NCBI RefSeq assembly: GCF_002929495.1
Contig: NZ_PJJJ01000024.1
Span: forward strand, 1 to 64,000
Source of the DNA: Cryobacterium sp. Y82
GTDB taxonomy: Bacteria > Actinomycetota > Actinomycetes > Actinomycetales > Microbacteriaceae
DNA length: 64,000 bases
Direction of reading: 5' to 3'
The notes under the pieces are model-generated. The model was not told where the DNA came from. It was given only the letters and a program-made list of their open reading frames with translations, and did not search any database. Shown here piece after piece: positions 45,752 through 54,861 of this stretch. The position numbers were made by a program, and so were the translations under genes. The first letter of the stretch is position 1. The number at the start of each line of letters is the position of its first letter.

Positions 45752-47119
45752 CTACAGCCAGCCGGGCAGAACCAGCACCGCCCAGGCAATGGCGGGGCCG
45801 GCCACCACGACGATGCCGCTGTAGGCCAGGATCTGCTTGTAGAAGCGGTCCTTGTCGACCTCATCGGGAGCATTGGCCAGCACGAGAGCACCGTTCGTGG
45901 AGAACGGCGACACGTCCACGATGGTCGAGGCCACGGCGAGGGCGCAGATCACGCCGATCGCCCCGATTTCGCCGCTGGCCAGGAACGGCACGGCGAGGGG
46001 AATCAGGGCGGCCAGGATGGCGGTCGAAGAGGCGAAGGCCGAGACGATGGCACCGATGTAGCAAATGAGCAGCGCTGCCAGCAGGGGCATGCCCAGGTTG
46101 GCTACGGCATCCGACACGTATTCGATGGTGCCGGCCTCCTCGAGTACGCCCACGAAGGTGAGCATGCCGCAGATGAGCAGCACGGTCGACCAGCTGATCT
46201 TGTTGACGGCACCCTTCTGCGCCGCGGGTGAGACCAGGGCGAGGATGACAGCGATGGTGATGGCTACGAAGCCCACATCAACCTTGAAGCCGAGCGCGAT
46301 GACGGCCAGGGCGATGAGGCCGGCCACGGTGATCAGCTGAGGAATGCGTTCGGCACGGCTCGGCGCCTCCTGTGCTCCGTCACCGGCAGGGTCGCGAGGG
46401 CCGTAGATGCCGGAGCCGAAGCCCTTGAACGCCACGTCGCCACCGGCTCTGGCTCCCACGCTGACCGCCATCCGAGCCTCGGCTGCCTGCTCCACAAAAT
46501 GGCCGACCCGGCTGGAGAGAAGCCCCCGGCCACCAAGCACGATGAATAGTACGACGGCGATTAGGAAGTTGAAGATGAGGCTCGACAGGAACACCGCCGT
46601 GGGGCTCGCGTCGAGTCCCGTAGTCGAGATGAGGCTGTTGACGATCACGCCGTAGACGGCGATGGGCGAGAATCCGCCGCCCTGCGCTCCGTGAATCACC
46701 ATCATGCCCATGAGCAGCGGGCTGATCTTGTACTTGCGGGCGAAGCCGAGCGCAATCGGCGCCACGATCGCCACCGCGGCCGGAGACAGCGCACCAACGG
46801 CGGTGATCACGGCCGTGATGATGAACATGATCCAGGGAATGAGAGCTACCCGTCCACCGACAAGTCGAACCGACCCGCGCACGAGCAGGTCGATCGTGCC
46901 GTTGCCCTGCGCGATCGCGAAGAGGTACGTGACCCCCACGAGCGTCAGGAAGAGCCCGCCGGGAAAATTGGCAAGAATGTCGGCGGTCTCCATGCCGAGG
47001 AAGACGGCGCCAAGCAGGAAGGCACCAACAAAAGCCAGCGCACCCATGTTGACGGGAAGTAGCGTGGCGGTCAGAAACATCACCGCCAGGACGATGATCG
47101 AGATGATGGGAGCGGACAT
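45752..47119 (-). CDS. MatC-like dicarboxylate transporter (SLC13/ion transporter superfamily)
   Basis: 455 residues, about eleven membrane helices in two repeats with a polar central loop (residues 205-245). The N-terminal part (SIIVLAVMFLTATLLPVNMGALAFV ... FPGGLFLTLVGVTYLFAIAQGNGTI) matches the MatC N-terminal domain of malonate/dicarboxylate carriers. ASSTAILAALIPLAVPF and DVSPFSTNGALV are the matching half-site loops. GGAGGAA lies before the ATG. First gene of a three-gene operon, divergent from a GntR regulator. Probable substrate: malonate or a related C3-C4 diacid (inference). Confidence 0.8.
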   Translation of the reverse strand: MSAPIISIIVLAVMFLTATLLPVNMGALAFVGAFLLGAVFLGMETADILANFPGGLFLTLVGVTYLFAIAQGNGTIDLLVRGSVRLVGGRVALIPWIMFIITAVITAVGALSPAAVAIVAPIALGFARKYKISPLLMGMMVIHGAQGGGFSPIAVYGVIVNSLISTTGLDASPTAVFLSSLIFNFLIAVVLFIVLGGRGLLSSRVGHFVEQAAEARMAVSVGARAGGDVAFKGFGSGIYGPRDPAGDGAQEAPSRAERIPQLITVAGLIALAVIALGFKVDVGFVAITIAVILALVSPAAQKGAVNKISWSTVLLICGMLTFVGVLEEAGTIEYVSDAVANLGMPLLAALLICYIGAIVSAFASSTAILAALIPLAVPFLASGEIGAIGVICALAVASTIVDVSPFSTNGALVLANAPDEVDKDRFYKQILAYSGIVVVAGPAIAWAVLVLPGWL

Positions 47120-47156
47120 CCTTGTTCCTCCATGATTTTTAAGCGAAAGTGGGCTA

Positions 47157-47189
47157 TTGGCTCACTGGACTAGCCTCCTAGATAGTAGG
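47157..47189 (+). promoter_or_regulatory. Promoter of the GntR gene with overlapping palindrome
   Basis: TTGGCT (47157-47162) and TAGATA (47179-47184) are 16 bases apart and point to the GntR gene. The -10 is embedded in CCTAGATAGTAGG (47177-47189), an inverted repeat CCTA-5-TAGG. This is a natural place for an autoregulatory GntR site serving both divergent transcripts. Minus-strand promoter for the transporter was not clearly found. Confidence 0.4.
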
Positions 47190-47246
47190 TGAGTTTGTCA
47201 ATGCCCGTGTACCCTGAGGGTCACACTTCGATGAGGAGGCACCCGC

Positions 47247-47948
47247 GTGGCCCAGGACCTTGAACCCCAGCCCCTGTCGCGCGTGTCGAAACCACGGCTG
47301 TACGAACAGCTCGTGGCGCAGCTTCTGTCCTATATAGAGTCGGCCCATCTGGGCCCCGGCGACCTACTGCCCGCCGAGCGCGATCTCGCGGAACGTCTCG
47401 GTGTCTCTCGCGCCACGCTGGCGCAGGCACTCGTCGCCCTCGAGGTGCTCGGAGTCATCGACGTTCAGCACGGCACCGGCGCCGTACTCGTCTATCGGCC
47501 CAGCATCGCAACGGTGATCAAGGGACTCCGTGACCACCGCAACCGGCTGCCGGAAATCGTTGAGGCTCGCAGCACCCTGGAGGTGAAACTAGCCGAGCTC
47601 GCCGCGCTGCGGAGAACCGATGCCGACCTGGCGGCAATCGAGAACGCCGTGCAGGTTATGGCCGAGGAAATCGCGCTCGGCGACCGCGGCGCGCAGGGAG
47701 ACGAGCTCTTTCACCAGTCCGTCACGGCCGCCGCTCACTCCCCCGTCCTCGCCCAGCTCATGGCGTTCATCGCCGAGATGATCCTCGAAACGAGATTGGA
47801 GTCCCTGGCCCAGCCGGGCCGGCCCGAGCAGTCCCTGGCCTCGCACCAAACCATCACCGCGGCGATCCGGGCACGAGACGTCGCGGCCGCGAGCGCGGCG
47901 ATGCTCTCGCACATCAAGCTCGTCTCCGACGTTGCCCTGCTGAAGTAG
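47247..47948 (+). CDS. GntR (FadR subfamily) transcriptional regulator
   Basis: 233 residues. Winged helix-turn-helix at 15-80 (LYEQLVAQLLSYIESAHLGPGDLLPAERDLAERLGVSRATLAQAL), then an all-helical FCD ligand domain (about 95-230; VEARSTLEVKLAELAA, DELFHQSVTAAAHSP). FCD domains usually bind small carboxylates through metal-bound histidines. Divergent from the MatC-like transporter operon, so it probably controls it. GTG start with GAGGAGG seven bases upstream. Confidence 0.9.
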   Translation: MAQDLEPQPLSRVSKPRLYEQLVAQLLSYIESAHLGPGDLLPAERDLAERLGVSRATLAQALVALEVLGVIDVQHGTGAVLVYRPSIATVIKGLRDHRNRLPEIVEARSTLEVKLAELAALRRTDADLAAIENAVQVMAEEIALGDRGAQGDELFHQSVTAAAHSPVLAQLMAFIAEMILETRLESLAQPGRPEQSLASHQTITAAIRARDVAAASAAMLSHIKLVSDVALLK

Positions 47949-47962
47949 GAGAGAATACAAGC

Positions 47963-48913
47963 GTGACCGAATTCGCGCAGCCCACAGCATCCGCCGCCCG
48001 CGAACTGCCGGGATGGGCTCATGCCTACTCTGGCAAGGTGCGAGACCTGTATATTCCGACCGGCGGCACGACGGATGTCCCGGCCGACCTGGCGAGCGCC
48101 TCCCGCGTGCTCGTGGTCGCCAGCGACCGAGTGAGCGCGTTCGACCATGTGCTGGAGCCGGGCATCCCGGGCAAGGGTGAGCTACTCACGACCCTCAGCC
48201 TGTGGTGGTTCGACCGGTTGACCGGCATCCCCAATCACCTCGTCGCCGACCACGAACAGCTCGGAAGCACCGTGTGCGAGCTCATCCCGGCGCCCGTCGC
48301 TGGCCGGGCAATGCTCTGCCGCACCCTCGACATGTATCCAATCGAATGCGTTGTGCGCGGGTACCTGACGGGCAGCGGCTGGAAGGAATACGTCGAGTCC
48401 CAGTCGGTGTGCGGCATCAAGCTGCCGGCCGGCCTGCAGAACGGCGACCGCCTGCCGGAACCCATCTACACCCCCGCGTGGAAGGCTCCGATGGGCCAGC
48501 ATGACGAGAACATCACGTTCGAGCGCACGATCGAACTCGTCGGGGCGGGCGTTGCCGCCGAACTCCGCGACCTCTCGCTCACCCTCTTTGCCACGGCCGG
48601 AGCGATCGCCGAGAAGACCGGCGTCATTCTCGCCGATACCAAGTTTGAATTCGGCGCCGATCGGCAGACCGGCACGACAGTGCTCGCCGACGAGGTGCTC
48701 ACGAGCGACTCCAGTCGGTACTGGGACGCAGAAGCCTGGCACACCGGCACGACGCCCGACGAGCGCATGGCGAGCTTTGACAAACAGATCGTGCGCGACT
48801 GGCTCGCCGCCCACTGGGACGGTACCGGCGCCCCGCCCGAGCTGCCGTCCGAGATCGTGGAGCAGACGGCTGCCCGCTATCGCGAACTGCTCGAGCGCCT
48901 CACCGGCGCCTGA
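47963..48913 (+). CDS. purC: Phosphoribosylaminoimidazole-succinocarboxamide synthase
   Basis: 316 residues, the long SAICAR synthetase form. Conserved segments: YSGKVRDLYIP, VVASDRVSAFDHVLEPGIPGKGELLT, ECVVRGYLTGSGWKEY, ADTKFEFGAD, and EVLTSDSSRYWDAE. It couples CAIR with aspartate. An AGGAGAG site precedes the GTG start. It lies 14 bases after the GntR gene, on the same strand, though a functional link is unlikely. Confidence 0.97.
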   Translation: MTEFAQPTASAARELPGWAHAYSGKVRDLYIPTGGTTDVPADLASASRVLVVASDRVSAFDHVLEPGIPGKGELLTTLSLWWFDRLTGIPNHLVADHEQLGSTVCELIPAPVAGRAMLCRTLDMYPIECVVRGYLTGSGWKEYVESQSVCGIKLPAGLQNGDRLPEPIYTPAWKAPMGQHDENITFERTIELVGAGVAAELRDLSLTLFATAGAIAEKTGVILADTKFEFGADRQTGTTVLADEVLTSDSSRYWDAEAWHTGTTPDERMASFDKQIVRDWLAAHWDGTGAPPELPSEIVEQTAARYRELLERLTGA

Positions 48914-48973
48914 GACGCAAACTGCCGTCCGGATGCCTGGGGATAGCGGAATAGCCCGGGCAACGCCTGAGTT

Positions 48974-49876
48974 GTGCCTGCTGTGACTCTAAGCGCGAAG
49001 GACCTGCTGGCCGCCGACACCGGAATGGGCGCGGTGACCCTGCGCGTGGGCAACCTCGACGCCATGATCGCCTATTACCGAGACGTCGTAACGCTCGAGT
49101 TACAGAGCCATGACGGGCCGGTCGCGGTGCTCGGGCGCGGCCAGACACCGCTCGTTATTCTGCAGCACGCGCCCGAGCTCGCCGCGGCTGAACCGCGCTC
49201 GGCTGGGCTCTACCACTCAGCCATTTTGTTCGACACGCAGGCCGACCTCGCTGCCGCCGTGTACTCGATCGGCACGAAGTCCCCGGGAACCTTCACCGGC
49301 AGCGCCGATCACCTGGTCAGCCAGGCTTTCTACTTCACCGACCCGGAGGGAAACGGCATCGAGTTGTACTGGGACCGCGACCGCACCCTGTGGAGTTGGA
49401 CCCACGGCCAGGTAGAAATGGCCTCGCTCCACCTCGACCCGAACGCCTTCATTTCTGAGCATCTGTCGGCGGCGCCGAGTGAGGGCCGCGCCGTCGTCGG
49501 TCACGTGCACCTCTCGGTCGGAGATGTCGCGAGCGCTCGCGAGTTCTACGTGAACCGTCTCGGCTTCGAGGCGACCGCAAACTTTGGTCCTTCCGCCCTG
49601 TTCGTCTCGGCCGGGGGCTACCACCACCACATGGCCATGAATACCTGGGAGAGCTCGGGCAGCGGCAAGCGCCGCCTGGCGCTGGGTCTTGGGGAGATCA
49701 GCATCATCGTGCCCGGCGCCGACGACATTGGCGCTCTCAACGAGCGGATGACCCACTACAAAGTCCCCACCAGTCACGACGGGCAGACCCTCGCGTTTGA
49801 CGACCCGTGGGCCAACCGCATCCGGGTGCGCGCCAGCGGTGCGGCATCCGCTTCGGACCCGGTCGCGACGCTCTAG
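48974..49876 (+). CDS. VOC family protein (two glyoxalase-fold modules, CatE-like)
   Basis: 300 residues, two vicinal-oxygen-chelate modules (about 15-130 and 165-290). Metal ligand candidates: AGLYHSAILF, GNGIELYWDRD in module 1 and VGHVHLSVGDV, YHHHMAMNTW in module 2. The arrangement resembles B. subtilis CatE-type ring-cleavage dioxygenases, but many such proteins are unassigned. GTG start chosen; no ribosome site seen. It ends just before two AGCACCGCGGGC tandem units and converges on the TetR gene. Confidence 0.8.
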   Translation: MPAVTLSAKDLLAADTGMGAVTLRVGNLDAMIAYYRDVVTLELQSHDGPVAVLGRGQTPLVILQHAPELAAAEPRSAGLYHSAILFDTQADLAAAVYSIGTKSPGTFTGSADHLVSQAFYFTDPEGNGIELYWDRDRTLWSWTHGQVEMASLHLDPNAFISEHLSAAPSEGRAVVGHVHLSVGDVASAREFYVNRLGFEATANFGPSALFVSAGGYHHHMAMNTWESSGSGKRRLALGLGEISIIVPGADDIGALNERMTHYKVPTSHDGQTLAFDDPWANRIRVRASGAASASDPVATL

Positions 49877-49930
49877 CACCGCGGGCAGCACCGCGGGCAG
49901 CACCGGGGACGCCGACGTGCCTGCGACGAA

Positions 49931-50650
49931 TCAGCGTGCGGCGCGAGCGGCGCGACGGGTGAGCCCGTGCACGGTGGCCTGGTAGTCCTTGATGTTGAGC
50001 GGGCGGCCGGGCAGCTTGGGCCGGGTCGCGTCGGCCACACGCAGGCCGTCGAGCACGATGGAGAGCTGCCGACGCCACTGGCCGGCATAGCCGGCGCCGA
50101 GGCCGCCCAGCGATCCGACCATAGTGACGAGCACAGCGAGGTCGACCGCGTCCACGTCCCGGCGCAGGGTTCCGTCCTTTTTCGCGCGGGCCACGAGACT
50201 TGCGATGAAGCCGTCGAACTCGGCGGCGGGTCGCGCCGACGGGTCCAGTTGGGCCATGCGGCGCAAAATCGGCGGCAGCGCCGGTTCAGCGACGAGCCAT
50301 TCCGCAACCCGTTCGGTGTAGATGACGAGCGCCTCCCACGGGTTGGGCGCCGCCTCGATCTCTCCGCGCACCGCGTGCAGTTCGGCGAGGGCGAGGTCGT
50401 AAAGCGCTCGCACAAGGTCGTCTCTGGTCGGAAAGTTGCGGTACAGGGTCGCCACGCCAACCTCGGACTGACGCGCGATCTCCTCGAGTGAAGCATCGAT
50501 ACCGTGCTGCGCGAACTGGGCGCGAGCCGACACAATGAGGCGGTCACGGTTCAGCCGGGCGTCGCGACGACGAGGCGGCACGGGTGCAGACTTCTCGGGT
50601 GCAGACGGGGTTGGCACGCCATCCTGAGGCTTTCGGGTCGGCGGGGTCAT
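49931..50650 (-). CDS. TetR family transcriptional regulator
   Basis: 239 residues. After a basic Pro-rich head, the TetR helix-turn-helix lies at about 36-80 (RLIVSARAQFAQHGIDASLEEIARQSEVGVATLYRNFPTRDDL), then a helical ligand domain. It is divergent from the kynA-amidohydrolase-kynU operon, 96 bases away, and is the likely regulator of tryptophan breakdown. The ligand might be kynurenine or tryptophan (inference). The ATG at 50650 is chosen; a longer reading would run back through kynA. Confidence 0.85.
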   Translation of the reverse strand: MTPPTRKPQDGVPTPSAPEKSAPVPPRRRDARLNRDRLIVSARAQFAQHGIDASLEEIARQSEVGVATLYRNFPTRDDLVRALYDLALAELHAVRGEIEAAPNPWEALVIYTERVAEWLVAEPALPPILRRMAQLDPSARPAAEFDGFIASLVARAKKDGTLRRDVDAVDLAVLVTMVGSLGGLGAGYAGQWRRQLSIVLDGLRVADATRPKLPGRPLNIKDYQATVHGLTRRAARAAR

Positions 50651-50746
50651 GAGCTCCAGTCTAGAACTTCGGCCGGCACGGTTCGCTTTAGTGTTGCGCC
50701 CATCGCTGCAACCTGCGCACAATTTGAACAAGCCGAACGGAACCCG

Positions 50747-51601
50747 ATGACTCTCAAGAACAACACTCGCGAATTCGACCCCAAGATTGTCACCGATTTT
50801 CGAGAAAAGATGAGCTACGGGGCCTACCTCGACCTGCCCACGCTGCTCGATGCGCAGAAGCCGGTCAGCGTTCCGGAACACCACGATGAATTGCTCTTCA
50901 TCATCCAGCATCAAACCACAGAGCTCTGGCTCAAGCTTGTGCTCCACGAACTGCACGCGGCCATCGAGGCACTGCGTCAGGACCAGCTCGCGCCAGCCCT
51001 GAAGGGTATCGCCCGGGTCAAGCATATTCAGCGCACCCTCACCGAGCAGTGGTCGGTGCTCGCCACCCTGACGCCCACTGAATATGCCCAGTTTCGGCAC
51101 TATCTCGGCAACTCCAGCGGGTTCCAGTCGTATCAATACCGCGCGGTCGAGTTCGTGCTCGGCAACAAGAACCGCCGCATGCTCACGGTTTTCGAAGCGG
51201 ATGCCCCGGCCCACGCCCTGCTGACCGCAACACTCGAAGCGCCCAGCCTCTACGACGAGTTTCTGCGCTATTTGCACCGGGACGGCTTCCATATTCCGGC
51301 CGATGTACTCGAACGCGACGTGACCGAGGCTTGGACATTTCGCCCAGAGCTCGTGCAAACTTTTCGCGGAATCTACGAGAATGCCAGCGAACACTGGGCC
51401 GCCTATGAGGCCTGCGAGGAACTCGTCGACCTCGAAGACAATTTTCAACTCTGGCGGTTTCGCCACCTCAAGACGGTGCAGCGCATCATCGGCACGAAGC
51501 AGGGCACCGGGGGGTCGAGCGGCGCGGCCTTTCTGCAAAAAGCTCTCGAACTCACCTTTTTCCCAGAGCTGTTCGCCGTACGCACGGAGATCGGCGCGTG
51601 A
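50747..51601 (+). CDS. kynA: Tryptophan 2,3-dioxygenase
   Basis: 284 residues, normal bacterial length. Signatures: SYGAYLDLPTLLDAQKP, HHDELLFIIQHQTTELWLKL (substrate and heme pocket), LGNSSGFQSYQYRAVEF, and FRHLKTVQRIIGTKQGTGGSSG, whose His is the heme ligand. It opens the indole ring of tryptophan to N-formylkynurenine. First gene of a tightly overlapping three-gene operon. The ATG at 50747 lacks a clear ribosome site. Confidence 0.96.
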   Translation: MTLKNNTREFDPKIVTDFREKMSYGAYLDLPTLLDAQKPVSVPEHHDELLFIIQHQTTELWLKLVLHELHAAIEALRQDQLAPALKGIARVKHIQRTLTEQWSVLATLTPTEYAQFRHYLGNSSGFQSYQYRAVEFVLGNKNRRMLTVFEADAPAHALLTATLEAPSLYDEFLRYLHRDGFHIPADVLERDVTEAWTFRPELVQTFRGIYENASEHWAAYEACEELVDLEDNFQLWRFRHLKTVQRIIGTKQGTGGSSGAAFLQKALELTFFPELFAVRTEIGA

Positions 51602-52497
51602 CCACTCATTTTCTGGTCGGTCGAGGCTCGGTGTTGCCGGGCTTTCTCGACGCGCACGTGCACCTCGCCCTGATCGACGCAACTCTCTTGCCCGGTGGCG
51701 GAATCGCTCGGGCGTTCGACCTCGGCGGCTGGCTGCCGGACGGTCTCAACACTGCTATGCCCGATTTGGCATGCGCACACCAGTTCATCACTGCTTTCGG
51801 CGGCTACCCTCTGCGTGCCGGGTGGGCCGAGCCCGGCTGGAGCTGTGCGGTCGCCTCAGCAGCGGACGCCGCCATCGCGGTCGATCTGCAGGCGGCAGCC
51901 GGGGCATCCGTTCTAAAAATCACCCTGAACTCACTGGCCGGGCCGGTGCTCGGCACCGAGGCTCTGGCCGCGGTCGTCGGCCGGGCACACGAGTTGAAGC
52001 TGCCGGTCGTCGCACACGCCGAGGGTGCGGGACAGGCCGATCGCGCGTTTGTGGCCGGAGCGGATGCCTTCGCCCACACCCCTTTTTCGGAGTGCCTCCC
52101 CGACGATCTCGTGACCGCGATGGCCGCACGCATGACCTGGATCAGCACGCTGGACATTCACGGTTGGGGTCGCCCCACCCCCGCATTTGAGATTGCGAGC
52201 GACAATCTGCGTCGGTTCCATGCGGCCGGCGGCCGGGTGCTCTACGGTACCGATCTCGGCAACGGGCCACTCCCACTCGGTTTGAACTCCCGTGAGATCA
52301 CGGCGCTGCTTGGCGCCGGACTGTCCCCCGACGACGTCCTGACCGCGCTCTGCTCGCCGGCACCGCTCGGCCTGACCCTGGCCGACACTCGGGTCACATT
52401 TATTCCGGGCGAACGACCACGTAACCCCGAAGACTTCGCCGACTGGCTCGTCACCGCTCGCGCCCTCACCCGTTTTGAACTGGAGGTTCTCGCATGA
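51598..52497 (+). CDS. Amidohydrolase in the N-formylkynurenine formamidase position
   Basis: 299 residues of the metal-dependent amidohydrolase superfamily. All ligands are present: His20 and His22 (GFLDAHVHLAL), Lys107 (VLKITLNS), His140 (VVAHAEGAG), His160 (DAFAHTPFS) and Asp219 (YGTDLGNG). It is shorter than usual for imidazolonepropionase-like enzymes and lacks most of the extra beta sandwich. Its GTG overlaps the kynA stop (GTGA) and its stop overlaps the kynU start (ATGA), so it is made in step with both. The pathway step missing between those two enzymes is removal of the formyl group from N-formylkynurenine. No KynB-type or alpha/beta-hydrolase formamidase is present here. Function inferred from context. 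Confidence 0.8.
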   Translation: MTTHFLVGRGSVLPGFLDAHVHLALIDATLLPGGGIARAFDLGGWLPDGLNTAMPDLACAHQFITAFGGYPLRAGWAEPGWSCAVASAADAAIAVDLQAAAGASVLKITLNSLAGPVLGTEALAAVVGRAHELKLPVVAHAEGAGQADRAFVAGADAFAHTPFSECLPDDLVTAMAARMTWISTLDIHGWGRPTPAFEIASDNLRRFHAAGGRVLYGTDLGNGPLPLGLNSREITALLGAGLSPDDVLTALCSPAPLGLTLADTRVTFIPGERPRNPEDFADWLVTARALTRFELEVLA

Positions 52498-53822
52498 CAC
52501 CCACTATGAACGGTGCGAATAGCCTCGATGTCCCCCTCGCTTTTGCCCGGCGGATGGACCGCATTGACGGTCTGGCGCACTTTCGCGCCAGGTTTCTGGG
52601 AACCGACGCCGACGCCGCCAACCCACGCGCCTACCTCGACGGCAACTCGCTCGGACGCCCGCTGCGGGCCAGCGCCGAACGCATCGCCGACTTTCTGCAA
52701 CACGACTGGGGCACCCGGCTCATTCGCGGCTGGGACGAGCAGTGGATGGAACTGCCCTTGCAGATCGGTGACGACCTCGGCCTGGCCTGCCTCGGCGCCG
52801 AGCCCGGGCAGGTTTTCGTCGGTGACTCGACCACCGTGTTGCTCTACAAACTGGCCAGGGCCGCCGTGGATTCACGGCCGCGACGCACCGAGATCGTGCT
52901 CGACAGTGACAACTTTCCCACCGACCGCTACGTTTTGGAAGGCATCGCGCGCGAGCGCGGCCTGACACTCCGGTGGATCGATTCCGATACCGAGGGCGGG
53001 GTCACCGCCGAACAGGTACGCAGCGTCGTCGGCCCGCAGACCTCGCTCGTGCTGCTCAGCCACGTGGCCTACCGCTCCGGCTACCTCGCCGACATGCAGG
53101 CCATCACGGCCGTCGCGCACGAGCATGATGCCCTCGTGCTCTGGGATCTGAGCCACTCGGTCGGGTCTGTTCCAATCGAACTCGACCGCTGCGACGTGGA
53201 TCTCGCGGTCGGCTGCTCCTACAAATACCTGAGCGGGGGCCCGGGGGCTCCGGCCTTCGGGTATGTGAAAAGCGACCTGCAGTCCGTGCTGACCCAGCCG
53301 ATTCAGGGGTGGATGGGTTCTCAAGCCATCTTCGAGATGGGGCCGGGGTACCGGCCGGCCACCGGCATCCGTCGATTCATGAGCGGCACGCCTGCCGTGC
53401 TGGGTATGCTCGCCATGCAGGACACCATCGCCATGCTGGGCGAAGCCACGATCGGGGCGGTACGAGCCAAGTCGGTCGCGCTGACCGAGTTCGCGATCAC
53501 GCTTGTTGATGACTGGCTTGCGCCGATGGGGGTCACCGTTGCCTCGCCGCGCGAGCAGACCCACCGCGGCGGGCACGTGACCATCAACCATCCGCTTATG
53601 CGCGAGGTCACGAAGATTCTGTGGGACAACGATGTGATCCCGGATTTTCGGGCACCCAACGGGCTGCGGCTCGGCCTCGCCCCGTTCAGCACGAGTTTCG
53701 TGGAGACCTACGACGGGGTGGCCGCCGTGCGCGACGTATTGCGCGGCATTTTGCTCGGCCAGAGCGGCGTAGCAGAGTCGGCCCACACCGAGGCGGGCCA
53801 GCGCGGTCGACCCGGCCTATAG
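52494..53822 (+). CDS. kynU: Kynureninase
   Basis: 442 residues, PLP enzyme of fold type I. Conserved segments: AYLDGNSLGRPLRAS, DSDNFPTDRYVLEGI, LLSHVAYRSGYLADM, WDLSHSVGSVPIEL, the PLP-lysine motif GCSYKYLSGGPGAPAF, and a late GGHVTINHP. It splits kynurenine to anthranilate and alanine. The start overlaps the preceding stop (ATGA); a second in-frame ATG lies four codons later. No anthranilate-degrading genes follow in the window. Confidence 0.96.
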   Translation: MTPTMNGANSLDVPLAFARRMDRIDGLAHFRARFLGTDADAANPRAYLDGNSLGRPLRASAERIADFLQHDWGTRLIRGWDEQWMELPLQIGDDLGLACLGAEPGQVFVGDSTTVLLYKLARAAVDSRPRRTEIVLDSDNFPTDRYVLEGIARERGLTLRWIDSDTEGGVTAEQVRSVVGPQTSLVLLSHVAYRSGYLADMQAITAVAHEHDALVLWDLSHSVGSVPIELDRCDVDLAVGCSYKYLSGGPGAPAFGYVKSDLQSVLTQPIQGWMGSQAIFEMGPGYRPATGIRRFMSGTPAVLGMLAMQDTIAMLGEATIGAVRAKSVALTEFAITLVDDWLAPMGVTVASPREQTHRGGHVTINHPLMREVTKILWDNDVIPDFRAPNGLRLGLAPFSTSFVETYDGVAAVRDVLRGILLGQSGVAESAHTEAGQRGRPGL

Positions 53823-53831
53823 AATTATAGG
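53816..53831. promoter_or_regulatory. AT-rich palindrome at the kynU stop, upstream of purS
   Basis: CCTATA (53816-53821) and TATAGG (53826-53831) flank GAAT, forming a perfect 6-base inverted repeat over the kynU stop codon. It is 45 bases before purS. It may be a weak terminator or a regulator site for purS; a TATAAG hexamer at 53845-53850 could be the purS -10. Confidence 0.3.
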
Positions 53832-53875
53832 GATTTGCCACGACTATAAGCCCCAGACTGTATGCGGAGTGCCCT

Positions 53876-54159
53876 GTGCCAACGATCGTCGTCGAAGTAA
53901 TGCCCAAGGCCGAGTTGCTTGACCCCCAGGGCAAGGCCGTCGCCGGCGCCCTCGGTCGCCTCGGTCAGACCCAGTCAGCGCTGGCAAACGTCACCGGCGT
54001 GCGCGTCGGCAAGCGCTTCGAGATTTCCATCGAAGGTGAAGCGGATGCCGACGCTTTAGCCGCCGTGCGCGAGCTCGCCGACACGGTGCTGTCCAACTCC
54101 GTGATCGAAGATGTCGTCGGCATCCACGTGCAGGACGCCCCCTCGTCAGCGGTCGCCTG

Positions 54160-54160
<1 letters not shown>
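53876..54160 (+). CDS. purS: Phosphoribosylformylglycinamidine synthase subunit PurS
   Basis: 94 residues. Typical Pur[21 protein letters not shown], then [15 protein letters not shown] and a C-terminal [10 protein letters not shown]. It is the small scaffold subunit that joins PurQ and PurL in the multi-part FGAM synthase. GTG start with GGAG seven bases before. Its stop overlaps the purQ start (TGATG). Confidence 0.95.
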
Positions 54161-54858
<698 letters not shown>

Positions 54859-54861
54859 CCC

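Noticed and set aside
49885-49915. Tandem AGCACCGCGGGC units after the VOC gene
   Set aside because: Only two full copies; too short to support a repeat element, though they may help termination between the convergent genes.
49931-51682. 583-residue version of the TetR regulator
   Set aside because: The extra N-terminal part is antisense to kynA; a normal TetR start lies at 50650.
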